Shown here piece by piece: positions 1 through 11,135 of a stretch of DNA of 64,000 nucleotides. The position numbers and the translations under genes are program-made. Position 1 is the first letter of the stretch. The number at the start of each line of letters is the position of its first letter. Source of the DNA: Lentzea guizhouensis (GTDB lineage Bacteria; Actinomycetota; Actinomycetes; Mycobacteriales; Pseudonocardiaceae); NCBI RefSeq assembly GCF_001701025.1, contig NZ_CP016793.1:8494001-8558000 (forward strand). The letters are read 5' to 3'. The notes beneath the pieces were generated by a model. It worked only from the letters and a program-made list of their open reading frames with translations, was not told the DNA's origin and searched no databases.

Positions 1-792
1 GACGAACGGGTCAGGGAGTTCTTGCTGGAGAGCTTCGCGCAGGCCGTGCCCGACGTGGACCCCTACGAGGACGAGGTGTTCCTCAGCGAGCTGACCGCTC
101 TGGCGGAGAAGGCGAAACGCGATCTCAGCCGGGTCTCGTCGCGCTCCGTCGTGCTGCGCTGCGGCGGCGCGTCGACCTCGGTGGAGCTCGACCGGGCCGC
201 GATCGCGGACATGGGCGCCGACCTGGTGGACATCGAGCGGCTGGTCGAGCGACTTCGCCGTCGCCTCGCGCGATCCGCCCACCAGCTGGCGGGTACCGGC
301 GCGCTGCGCAAGGCGGGCGGCCGGCTGGCGGTGATCGCGGACCAGCCGACGCGGTCGGTCGTGCCGCGCAGCTTCGGCGTGCTGGTGGAGGACAGCCACG
401 ACCCGTCGGGGCAGGGCCGGGTCGTCGTGCACACCGTGCACCAGAACGACCCGTTGCCCGCGACGGCCACCAGCCGGTTCTGCACGATCGTCAACCGCCA
501 GGACCGGGTGCGCGTGCAGGTCTACGAGCAGGCCGGTGACGTGCCGTCGGCCGACGTCGCGCACAACCGGCGCGTCCTCGACGGTGAGCTGAGCGGCCTG
601 CCGCCACTGCCCGCCGGCTCGCCCGTGGAGGTCACGCTCAGCGTCAGCACCGATGGCCTGCTCTCGGTGACGGCACGTGTGCCGCGCAGCCGCAGGAAAC
701 TCGAGCTCCAGTCCTATGTTGACGGTGTGGTGGACGGCAGCGCGCACGCGGAGCTGGCCGCCACGCTCGCCGCGGTGGAGGTGAGCCAGTGA
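1..792 (+). CDS. Hsp70/DnaK-like protein, 5' end outside window
   Basis: The frame is open from base 1, so the gene begins upstream. The first ~70 residues (DERVREF, then LAEKAKRDLS, then VELDR) match the Hsp70 nucleotide-binding domain just before its last lobe. From about RSFGVLVED to the end it reads as a substrate-binding beta domain (NDPLP, then VRVQVYEQ, then LSVSTDGLLSVTARV). Between these I find no adenosine motif of the LLVGGxTxxP kind: only about 50 residues lie where Hsp70 needs about 90, and no other frame supplies it. It may therefore be an ATPase-impaired chaperone or carry an in-frame deletion. Its stop overlaps the VWA gene by 4 bases (GTGA), so the two are translationally coupled. 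Confidence 0.75.
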   Translation, partial: DERVREFLLESFAQAVPDVDPYEDEVFLSELTALAEKAKRDLSRVSSRSVVLRCGGASTSVELDRAAIADMGADLVDIERLVERLRRRLARSAHQLAGTGALRKAGGRLAVIADQPTRSVVPRSFGVLVEDSHDPSGQGRVVVHTVHQNDPLPATATSRFCTIVNRQDRVRVQVYEQAGDVPSADVAHNRRVLDGELSGLPPLPAGSPVEVTLSVSTDGLLSVTARVPRSRRKLELQSYVDGVVDGSAHAELAATLAAVEVSQ

Positions 793-1413
793 GCACCTGG
801 GTCCGCAAGAACTTCGACGGCATCGGTGTGACCCAGTCACCGCCCGGCCCGCACCTGGCGGCGTTGCAGTCCCGCTACGGCGGCACCGTGCTGCTGTGCA
901 TCGACGTCAGCGGGTCGATGAGCGGGAAGCGGCTGCGCCAGGCCGTCGACGGCGGGGTGGCGTTCCTCGACGAGGCCGCGAACGCGCACTACCGCTGCGG
1001 TCTGGTCCTGTGGAGCGACCGGGTCGACCGGTACCTCGGCCCCGACCAGCCGCACGCCCGCGTGGTCCGCGGCCTGCGCGGCGCCTCGATCCACGGGGAC
1101 GAACCTGATCCCCGCACTGCGCAAGTGCAAGGACGTGTACGGCTCCATGACCGGTGACCGGGTGGTGTGCATCTTCAGCGACGGCGAGATCCCCCGCGTC
1201 GGCGAGGCCGAACGCATCGCCCGTGAGCTGTGCGCGATGGGCGTGCGCATCGTCGTGCGCGGCCTGGGCCGGGGAGCGGCGCACACCCTGGCGCGGCTGA
1301 CCTGCCCCGGCAGCGACGACGACCGGCAGGTGATCGTCGACGAGGCGAGCATCCGCGCCGGCATCGAGTCGATGGCGCGAGGCCTGACCTCCAGAGCGAA
1401 CGGAAGTGGCTGA
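789..1413 (+). CDS. von Willebrand factor A (MIDAS) domain protein, frameshifted
   Basis: A TerY-like VWA protein of about 207 residues when repaired. The MIDAS motif DVSGSMSG is at residues 38-45. The second ligand (GTN in IHGTNLIPAL) and the third (FSDGE) come after a frame change. Reading shifts from the first to the second frame at a GGGG run (1095-1098): removing one G restores IHGTNLIPAL and a continuous domain. VWA domains bind a divalent metal and act as protein-interaction scaffolds; in conflict systems they pair with chaperones, MoxR ATPases or kinases (family knowledge). GTG start overlaps the Hsp70 stop; the next gene starts 2 bases after this stop. The frameshift could be a sequencing error or an inactivating mutation. 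Confidence 0.8.
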
Positions 1414-1415
1414 TC

Positions 1416-1592
1416 GTGTTCCCTCCCCCACCACCTCCGCCCAGGCGCACGACGGTGTGGACCTGCCCCGTGGACGGCTGCGGTTACCAGGAGCTCGGGC
1501 CGGACGAGCGCCCGCTGGGCGACGGTGTGTGCGAGAAGACCTCGGCGCACCGCGACCAGCGGCTGGTGCGCAGACGCGGACCCGGCGGGTGA
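1416..1592 (+). CDS. small zinc-ribbon-like protein (58 aa)
   Basis: A short frame starting at GTG 1416, with GGAAG about 10 bases upstream, fills the gap between the VWA and membrane genes (2 bases before, 3 bases after). After a proline stretch (FPPPPPPPRR) it carries CPVDGCGYQ and later a Cys and a His in DGVCEKTSAHRD. The two-Cys knuckle plus Cys/His looks like a zinc ribbon or rubredoxin-like fold. I do not recognise a named family. Tight packing and coding-like composition argue it is real. It may be an adaptor linking the VWA or Hsp70 partners; that role is inference. Confidence 0.6.
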   Translation: MFPPPPPPPRRTTVWTCPVDGCGYQELGPDERPLGDGVCEKTSAHRDQRLVRRRGPGG

Positions 1593-1595
1593 ACC

Positions 1596-2483
1596 GTGGA
1601 CAAGATCGTCGGTGAGCTCCTCGGCCCGTTCGCGCGGCGGCTGGCCGCCTCCGCGTCCATCGCGACGGTGACCTTCTGGGTGGTCGGCGTGGTGTTGTTC
1701 TTCTGGCTGCACCCGCAACCGCTGCCGGGCTGCCCGTCCGGTGGCAAGGACCTGTGCGGTGCCCTGACCGGTGGCTGGGCTCGCGCCGTGCCGCTGCTCG
1801 CCTGCCTGACCGGCGCGATGGTGCTGTCGTACTGCCTGCTGTTCAGCCAGGCCACGTCGGCCACGTCGGTGCTGACCGGCGCGGACTGGCCGCGCTGGCC
1901 GGGGCGGGCCGGCCGGTGGCTCGAGAGCAAGCGCCGCAAGCACACCAAGCGCCAGGCGGCGTTGACACCTCCGGTGCGCCGGGCGCAGGCGGGCCTGCGG
2001 TGGTTCCCGCACGGCCAGCCCGGTCACGTGGTGCGGGAGGCGGAGGGCGACGACCCGGCGTTGGAGCCGACCAGGCTCGGCAACGTCTTCGCGGCGGCCA
2101 CGCAGCACGTGCGGGACCAGCACGGCATGGAGCTGAACGCGTGCTGGCGCCACCTGCTCGCGGTGGCGAGCCCGACCGAGATCACCAACCTGGAGTTCGC
2201 CTCCCGCGTCCTGCTCGGGCACGCCCAGGCCGTGCTGTGGCTGCTGGCGTCGCTGTTCTGGGTGCCCCTGCTGCCCGGCACCACCGCCAAGCTCGTCGCC
2301 ACAGCGGCGTTGCTGTGGCTGGCCAGGGTGTTCTACCGGCGCATGTGCCAGGCGGCGGCGCACTACTGCGACGGCCTCGAGACGGTGATCCAGGCGCACG
2401 CGGCCGAACTGCTCAAGCGCGCCGGGCGGAGCGTCTCCCTGCCCTCCCAGCGGTCGCTGCGGTTGCGCCGTCCCGCCGGATGA
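1596..2483 (+). CDS. multi-pass membrane protein, last gene of Hsp70-VWA operon
   Basis: GTG start 3 bases after the zinc-ribbon gene; 295 residues. Hydrophobic segments lie at about residues 18-37 (ATVTFWVVGVVLFFWL), 62-82 (AVPLLACLTGAMVLSYCLLF), 208-224 (AVLWLLASLFWVPLL) and 228-246. A basic cytosolic stretch (SKRRKHTKRQ) follows the second one. The central part, around 130-205, is soluble and has no domain I recognise. As part of the Hsp70-VWA-zinc ribbon operon it could be the membrane anchor or effector of the complex, but nothing in the sequence proves a pore. It ends 3 bases before the convergent Hsp70 gene. Confidence 0.7.
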   Translation: MDKIVGELLGPFARRLAASASIATVTFWVVGVVLFFWLHPQPLPGCPSGGKDLCGALTGGWARAVPLLACLTGAMVLSYCLLFSQATSATSVLTGADWPRWPGRAGRWLESKRRKHTKRQAALTPPVRRAQAGLRWFPHGQPGHVVREAEGDDPALEPTRLGNVFAAATQHVRDQHGMELNACWRHLLAVASPTEITNLEFASRVLLGHAQAVLWLLASLFWVPLLPGTTAKLVATAALLWLARVFYRRMCQAAAHYCDGLETVIQAHAAELLKRAGRSVSLPSQRSLRLRRPAG

Positions 2484-2486
2484 CGG

Positions 2487-4062
2487 TCAGCCCTGCACGC
2501 GGTGCCGGGCGATCCACGCGCGGGAGCGTTCGACGTCGGGTTCGGTGAGGCCGTCGATCCGCAGCTCGAACTGCACCTGTGCCTGGGAGTCCGGGTCGGA
2601 GGCGTGCACCGAGAGGTCGCCGGTCTCCGACATCTCGAACCAGACCAGGATGTGCGCTCCCCTGGGCTTGGGCGGCATGTTGCGCAGGAAACCCCTGCCC
2701 ACCAGCCTGTTCGCGGACAGCTCCATCGAGTCGTCGGTGCTGTTCTGCTCCCACACCTCGATCTGGGCCATCCGCGAGTTCGCCACCACGATCCCGAAGG
2801 GGTACGGGTCGCTCTTCGCCGGCAACGCCTGACCGGCCAGGAGCACGTGTTGCACGAGCATCCGCGCCTTCATCGGGTCGACCTCCACCATCGGGTCGCT
2901 GGGGTCGATCGCCTTCACTCCGATCCCCCGCCACCACGGTCGCCGGCAGCCTGCCGATGCCGGTCTCCTCACCGCGGACCTCCTCGCTCACCAGCACCTG
3001 ACGCTGGGACGCGTGGATCGCCGCGCCCTTGGCCACGGCGAGGTGTGGTTCGTGCAGCTTCGGCTCGAGGCCGAGGCGCTCCCGCAACGCGGCGCCGACC
3101 GCCGGCGACTTCGTCATGCCGCCGACGAGCAGCACGTCGTCGAGATCCCGCACCCCCTTGCGCCCCGCCTCCTCCACGGTGCGCCTGGTCAGGTCGACCA
3201 CCCGGTCGAGGAGGTCGGAGGTCAGCTCCTCCAGCTCGGTCCTCGTGAGCTCGACGCGGGCGACAGCGGTGGTGAACCGCAGGTCGGTGTGCCGGGTCTG
3301 GGCGCTGCTGAGTTCCTTCTTGAGCTCCTCCGCGCGCTGGGCGGCGGCGTACATGAACTCGGGGTCCGCCGTCGGATCGACCCGCGGGTGCTGCCGCACG
3401 AACTCGTCCACCAGGTGGTCCAGCACCCGTTCGTCCCAGTCGGCACCGCCCAGGTCGCCCTCGCCCTTGGTGCAGACGACCTGGACGCGGTCGCCCTCGA
3501 TCCGGATGACCGTGGTGTCGCAGGTCCCTCCGCCGAGGTCGCACACGAGCACGTGCCTGACGCCGGGCTCGTCGGCCCGGCCGTAGCCGTAGTGCAGTGC
3601 CGCGGCGACCGGTTCGACGATCACGTCCCTGACGGTGAGCCCGGCGATCGTGCCCGCGGCCCTCGTGGCGTTGCGCTCGGCGACTCCGAAGTGCGCGGGC
3701 ACTGTGATCACCACGTCCTGGACGACCACGCCGGTGGCGCGCCGGCCGCACTCGGCCAGGTACTTGAGCACCAGCGCGGAGATCTCCACGGGCGAGTAGT
3801 CGTGGCCGTGGTGCGGGTAGTGCACGCCGTGCGCACCCATGTGCCGCTTGACGAGCTGGCTGTAGTTGCGCGGTTCCACGATCGCGGAGTTCTTCGCGGT
3901 CGTGCCGACGGTGACTTCGAAGGGCGCCTCGAAGTACACGGTGGACGGGGTGATCTCCTCGTCGAGGGTGTTGGCGACCACGACCGGCCTGCCGCTGTAG
4001 TCGACGTGGGCGAGCACGGAGTGCGTGGTGCCGAGGTCGATGCCGAACGCCTTGGTGTTCAT
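2487..4062 (-). CDS. Hsp70/DnaK-like chaperone, frameshifted near C-terminal third
   Basis: Starts ATG 4062 with GIDLGTTHS (phosphate-1 motif, residues 7-15), then VCDLGGGTCDTT (phosphate-2), WDERVLDHL, and LLVGGMTKSPAV (adenosine motif), so the ATPase domain is complete. At a C5 run (2925-2929) the frame breaks; removing one base joins RLPATVVAG to IGVKAIDPSDPMVEVDP and continues through a beta-sandwich substrate-binding domain to the stop at 2487. Repaired length is about 524 residues, shorter than DnaK (about 610-640), lacking most of the helical lid. It starts one base after the stop of the CHAT gene (TGAGATG), so the chaperone is translationally coupled to the protease, unlike a housekeeping dnaK-grpE-dnaJ operon. 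Confidence 0.85.
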
Positions 4063-4063
4063 C

Positions 4064-7000
4064 TCATCTTCCCTGGTAGGTGAAGGCGGCCCAGTTGCCG
4101 GCGTCGTCGAGGTGGGAGAACCGGGCGCGGCGCGCCAGAGCCCGCGGGACGCCGGGAGGCACGCGCCGCTTCGGGTTGAGCATCCAGAGCTGGGTGGCGC
4201 GCAGGGCGAGGGCCGGGTCCTCGTAGCCGCGCGTCAGGTAGTGGTGGAACATCACCACGAACAACGTGGTCGTCAGGTCCACGATCGGCCACCGCGCGCC
4301 GACCACGCCCGTGGCACCGGCGGCGAGGAACGCGGTCGCGAGCGTGAGCGCCTCGTCCTGCGTCGAGTCGGTGAGGTCGCTGGCGCACGAGGCGAGCACG
4401 ACCAGCCCGCCCTCCGCGTCCACCGGCCGGTTCCTCGCCTGCCGCAGCACGTCCCGCACCGGGAGCACCTCGCCGCCGTCGAGCACGAGGTGCGAGTCGA
4501 CGGCCGGCGTGGCGTGGCAAGCGTGGCAGGTCAGGTGCAGCACCGACGCACCGGGCCGCAGATCGCTCGGCAGGTGCCCGAGCACCTCCTCGGGCCGCAC
4601 GTCGTCCTCCACGCAGGTCGCGTCCGGGTAGGAGTGGTCGCGCACGGCCGCGGTCTCGGTCGGTGCCCAGTACAGCGACCGGTCCCCCACCCGTACGAGC
4701 GCCACTGCCGCTTCGACCGGCCTGCGGGCACGGCGTGCCGCGTCGACGAACTGCCTGGCCGACGCGGCGTAGGTGATGACCGCGTCCTGGCAGGCGTAGC
4801 GGTTCTCGCCACCGACCTGGCGCCGGGCGGCGTGCCAGGCCACGGCGTTCAGCTCGCCCACCGGGACGAGCACGATCCTGGGCAGGCCGCGCAGCTGCTC
4901 CAGCAACGGCCCCAGCACCGCGCGCCAGGACCAGTCGCACATCGAGGACACCGCGTCCCGCCAGCGCTCGTCGTCCGCCGCCGACGGATCGATCAGGGTG
5001 CGGCGCGCCTCCTCGAACGCCTGCACGGCCCCGGAACGCAGGTTCGGCAGCGGGAGGTGCCGCACGTCCCCGTCCACGGGTACCACCAGTGCGAACCCCG
5101 GCTGCCAGGACACCGCCGGCAGCAGGTAGATCAACGCCTGGCTGCCGGTGCGCGCGAGGGCCGCACGGATCTCCTCCAGTGCCGGCGGGCGCAGCAACCG
5201 CGACTCGACCTTGGTGCCGGCCAGGGCGGCGAGCACCTGGAACCGCAGGTCCGACGGCACGAGGCGCTGGTCCTCCGCTGCCGCTTCGACCGCCCAGCGC
5301 TCGGCGAGGACGGGGTGGCCGGCCGCGCGCAGCATGTCCGGGATGGACGACTCGGTGCTGACCGAGTGCAGCACGAGCGCCCGGCCGAGCTCCAGCGCCT
5401 GGACCGCGAGGTCGTTGCGCTCAGCCGTGAGGCACCACTGTACGACGGTCACCGCCTCGCCGGTCGCGCCCTGCGCGGTGGCCAGTGCGTGGTCGGCGTT
5501 GGACTGCAGCAGCACCTCGCTCGACCGCGCCTTGAGGGCGAGGACGCCGTGTTCCGCCGCGCGGGCGCGGTCAGCGCGGTCGAACCGCCGGTTGCCGCGC
5601 AGGTGCAGTGCGCTGCCGAGCTGGTAGTGCACGCCCGCGGCGTCCGACGCGTCGGTCTGGTCGACGAGCCGTACGGCCGCTTCGATCTGTCCGACGGTCT
5701 CGTCGAGGTCCGCGAGCCTCGTGGTGACCAGGTAGCGGAACATGTGGGCGATCCCGACGAGCATGAGCTGGCGGATGTGGTCCCGCGGGTTCGTGGTCGC
5801 CTGGGCGCGCAGCAGGGCGATGCCGCGGTCGAGCATGTCCACGTCTTTGCCGGCGAACCCGTTGTGCACCAAGGCACTCGCCTCGGTCACCTCGTCGTGG
5901 CGGGTGTCCCAGTACCCCGTTCGCGGTCCGAGCTGGGCCGGTGGCGTGATCGGCTTGCCGAAGGACTGCGACATCTCCTTCGCGTACTCGAGGGTGTTGA
6001 TGACCTCGCCCATGTCGAGGTCGGTGCCGTGGAGGTCCTCCTCGGTCAGCCCGCGTGCCTGGGCGAGGGCCTCGTCGATCTTCGCGGCGCTCGGGTCGCC
6101 GTACCGCAGCGACGACAGCAGGAGGCCGAGCCTGCCGAGCCTCACCGGCGCGCCGCTGTGCTCCTGGAAGCCGTCCTGCGCCGACTCGATCAGCCCGTGA
6201 GCCGTCTCCAGGTCGGCGAGGCTGCGCCCGCCGACGGCGCGCAACCCGAGCGCCATCGCGATGAAGGGCTTGATCATCGGATAGGCCCTGTGCTCCGGTG
6301 GGAGCGCGCGAGCCGCCTCCTCCAGGCTCGCCAGGCCGGCCGTCGTGGCGTCCGGGTCCTCGGTGAGCACGCTGTCCAGCACGTCGAGCATCCCGAGGGC
6401 CAGGTGCCGCAGGCCCTCGTCCGGGACGTGGGAGCTCTCCTGCTCGATGAACTCGCGCAGCTCCGCCATGCCGGCCCGGTCACCGGAGCGGCCGACCCGG
6501 GCGGCCATGACCGCGACGAACGAGACGAAGGTCCTGGCGCGCTCCGGATCGGGCAGGTCCGGCTGGCGCAGCACCTCGCGCACGACGGCGATCTCCCGTG
6601 CGACCTCACCGGGGCCCACGGCGGAGCGGTCGTGCTCGAGGGTGGTCCTGCTGATCATCTTGCGCAGCAGCCAGGCGAGTGGGAGGTCGTCCCGCAGCAT
6701 CCCCTCGGCGTCCTTCGCCGCGGCCACCGCGGCCATCCGGTCCGCGTTGTCCCCGGTGTTCCGCGCCTTCTCGTGCCGGAGCCCGACGAGCACCACCGCG
6801 TGCAGCGCGCGGTCGAGCCCGTCGGCCGCACCGGCGAGGCCGTCCCGCGCCTGCGCGATCGCCTCGTCGAGCGCCTCGGCACGGTCCTGACGCTGCCCGC
6901 GGAGCAAGGGCGACATGGTGGTCGAGAGGGCGGCGAGCACCCCGAGCTCGTCGGCGGTGGCGCGGTCGGACAGCTGGGCCAGGTGCCGCGAGATGTCCTC

Positions 7001-7615
7001 GAACGCCGACGCCGCCACGACCGGCGGAAGCCTCCGGGCGTGCGACATGAACCTGAGCGCGTCGGCCTCCGTCATCTGCCCGGTGTACCTGCGGTCGTCC
7101 CGCGGGCGCAGGGTCGCGGTGCGGAGCTGGATGAGCATCAGCCGCGCGAGATCACCCGCCAGTGCCACGTAGTCCGGCAGCTCGAGCAGGGCGGTGAACT
7201 CCGCGTGCGCGGTCTCGAAGTCCTCGTCCGGGCCCGACCACATCAGGTAGCGCAGTGCGGCCACGACTGCGCGGTGGTGGCGCAGGACGACGTCCTCGGA
7301 GTCGTGGTGCAGCGCGAGCTCGAGCTCTTCGGCGGCCTCGGCGAGCACCTGCTCGGACTCACCGGACTCGGCGAGCGCGTCCAACGCCAGCTGCGGCCCC
7401 AGACCGGCCGCGACCACCACTCGCAGCGGGTGGTCGGCGGCGATGGCGGCACGCACCTCGCGCAGTGCGGCGACCGCGCGCCTGCTGTCCTCGGTGGACT
7501 CGACGCCCCTCCTGCGTTGCGCCGCGTCGAGCGCGGCCTCGAGCCGGGCGGTCAGCTCGTCGTCGTTCAGCGGTCCCCCCTCGTGCCTCTTCCCGGGCCG
7601 ACGGTAACCCCGCAT
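4064..7615 (-). CDS. TPR-like repeat protein with C-terminal CHAT caspase-like protease
   Basis: About 1183 residues. The long N-terminal part (to about 820) is helical, Ala/Leu/Glu-rich, with TPR-like units such as ALDEAIAQARDGL. The last ~360 residues form a CHAT domain: IVLVPVGELNAVAWHAA, then LHLTCHACHA with the candidate catalytic His, then VVLASCASDLT with the catalytic Cys, then GATGVVGARWPI. CHAT proteases are caspase-fold peptidases used in bacterial immune cascades (family knowledge). I chose ATG 7615; a GAGGGGGG Shine-Dalgarno-like run just before CTG 7570 makes that a rival start (MNDDELTARLEAAL). It precedes the Hsp70 gene with a one-base gap and is divergent from the small protein/SEFIR operon. 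Likely the protease effector or transducer of a CATRA-type system. Confidence 0.88.
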   Translation of the reverse strand: MRGYRRPGKRHEGGPLNDDELTARLEAALDAAQRRRGVESTEDSRRAVAALREVRAAIAADHPLRVVVAAGLGPQLALDALAESGESEQVLAEAAEELELALHHDSEDVVLRHHRAVVAALRYLMWSGPDEDFETAHAEFTALLELPDYVALAGDLARLMLIQLRTATLRPRDDRRYTGQMTEADALRFMSHARRLPPVVAASAFEDISRHLAQLSDRATADELGVLAALSTTMSPLLRGQRQDRAEALDEAIAQARDGLAGAADGLDRALHAVVLVGLRHEKARNTGDNADRMAAVAAAKDAEGMLRDDLPLAWLLRKMISRTTLEHDRSAVGPGEVAREIAVVREVLRQPDLPDPERARTFVSFVAVMAARVGRSGDRAGMAELREFIEQESSHVPDEGLRHLALGMLDVLDSVLTEDPDATTAGLASLEEAARALPPEHRAYPMIKPFIAMALGLRAVGGRSLADLETAHGLIESAQDGFQEHSGAPVRLGRLGLLLSSLRYGDPSAAKIDEALAQARGLTEEDLHGTDLDMGEVINTLEYAKEMSQSFGKPITPPAQLGPRTGYWDTRHDEVTEASALVHNGFAGKDVDMLDRGIALLRAQATTNPRDHIRQLMLVGIAHMFRYLVTTRLADLDETVGQIEAAVRLVDQTDASDAAGVHYQLGSALHLRGNRRFDRADRARAAEHGVLALKARSSEVLLQSNADHALATAQGATGEAVTVVQWCLTAERNDLAVQALELGRALVLHSVSTESSIPDMLRAAGHPVLAERWAVEAAAEDQRLVPSDLRFQVLAALAGTKVESRLLRPPALEEIRAALARTGSQALIYLLPAVSWQPGFALVVPVDGDVRHLPLPNLRSGAVQAFEEARRTLIDPSAADDERWRDAVSSMCDWSWRAVLGPLLEQLRGLPRIVLVPVGELNAVAWHAARRQVGGENRYACQDAVITYAASARQFVDAARRARRPVEAAVALVRVGDRSLYWAPTETAAVRDHSYPDATCVEDDVRPEEVLGHLPSDLRPGASVLHLTCHACHATPAVDSHLVLDGGEVLPVRDVLRQARNRPVDAEGGLVVLASCASDLTDSTQDEALTLATAFLAAGATGVVGARWPIVDLTTTLFVVMFHHYLTRGYEDPALALRATQLWMLNPKRRVPPGVPRALARRARFSHLDDAGNWAAFTYQGR

Positions 7616-7630
7616 GCGCGCACACCGCCT

Positions 7631-7659
7631 GGCAACAAGTTGCCTGGGACAGGTACCTG
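7631..7659. promoter_or_regulatory. two palindromes in the divergent CHAT/small-protein promoter
   Basis: The 92-base gap between the divergent CHAT and small-protein genes holds GGCAAC-AA-GTTGCC at 7631-7644 and the perfect 10-base palindrome CAGGTACCTG at 7650-7659. Adjacent palindromes in a shared divergent promoter are plausible operators that could co-regulate both arms. No regulator gene lies next to them, so the binding protein is unknown. Confidence 0.4.
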
Positions 7660-7707
7660 CCACGCGGTCGCCCGCTGCACGGCGGTGGCGGTGCCGATGA
7701 TGTTGCG

Positions 7708-8003
7708 GTGACGATCGACCAGGAGTTGCTGCACGATGTCGCCGCACAGGTGCGGTGGATGCTCGGCAGCCGCCGCACACCCACGACGTGGCAGCGTTTC
7801 GAGGAAGCCTTGGCCGCGTTGCAGAAGGCGCACGCGGCAGGCGACACCGCCGCCGTGGAGAAGGTCCTCTACGAGCTGGAGCTGTTGTCCAGGCGGGTGA
7901 GCGAGAAGCTGGGCCAGGAGCCGGAGGAGCCCACCCCCAGGGTGCGCGACCGGGCGAACGAGCTCGTGCACACGCTGCTGCCGGACGAGGCGGAGGAGGA
8001 CGC

Positions 8004-8007
<4 letters not shown>
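7708..8007 (+). CDS. small helical protein, CATRA-associated-small-protein-like (99 aa)
   Basis: Starts GTG 7708 (VTIDQELLHDVAAQVRWML) with no clear Shine-Dalgarno, so possibly leaderless. The whole protein is predicted helical: AQVRWMLGSRRTPTTWQRF, then EEALAALQKAHAAGDTAAV, then KVLYELELLSRR. Size, helical content and position between a TPR-CHAT protein and a larger SEFIR protein match what I remember as the CATRA-associated small protein (CATASP). Its stop overlaps the next start by 4 bases (GTGA). It is probably a structural partner bridging the protease and the SEFIR protein; a search with that family profile would decide. Confidence 0.65.
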
Positions 8008-10899
<2,892 letters not shown>

Positions 10900-10912
10900 T
10901 CCTCTTGTCGCG

Positions 10913-10947
10913 CGAATGCCCCTGTCCCGGCTGGACAGGGGCATTCG
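10913..10947 (+). terminator. strong hairpin terminator after argG
   Basis: A perfect 15-bp stem (10913-10927 pairing with 10933-10947) with a 5-base loop lies 13 bases after the argG stop. There is no long T-tract, which is usual for high-GC actinomycete terminators. Confidence 0.8.
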
Positions 10948-11135
10948 TGTGTTCCACGGGCACCGGTCAGCCTCAGGCTGCGCTCCAAGGCCGGTTCAGC
11001 CGCACAGGTGAACGTTCGTCGATCAACTCCGACCGGATCCCGGAAGTTTTGGCGAACGACCTAGACGTGAACGCCGTTCATGTACCACCGTCTGCCTCGC
11101 AAGCCTCTCCCCTGCACCCGGAATCGAGGCCCCTG

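Noticed and set aside
837..2399. long minus-strand frame across the VWA and membrane genes
   Set aside because: No recognisable motif and it lies opposite genes with clear MIDAS and membrane features.
4025..7711. long plus-strand frame of about 1200 codons opposite the CHAT gene
   Set aside because: Composition is Arg/Gly/His-rich with no domain; the minus strand shows CHAT and TPR-like motifs, so this is an antisense shadow of high-GC coding DNA.
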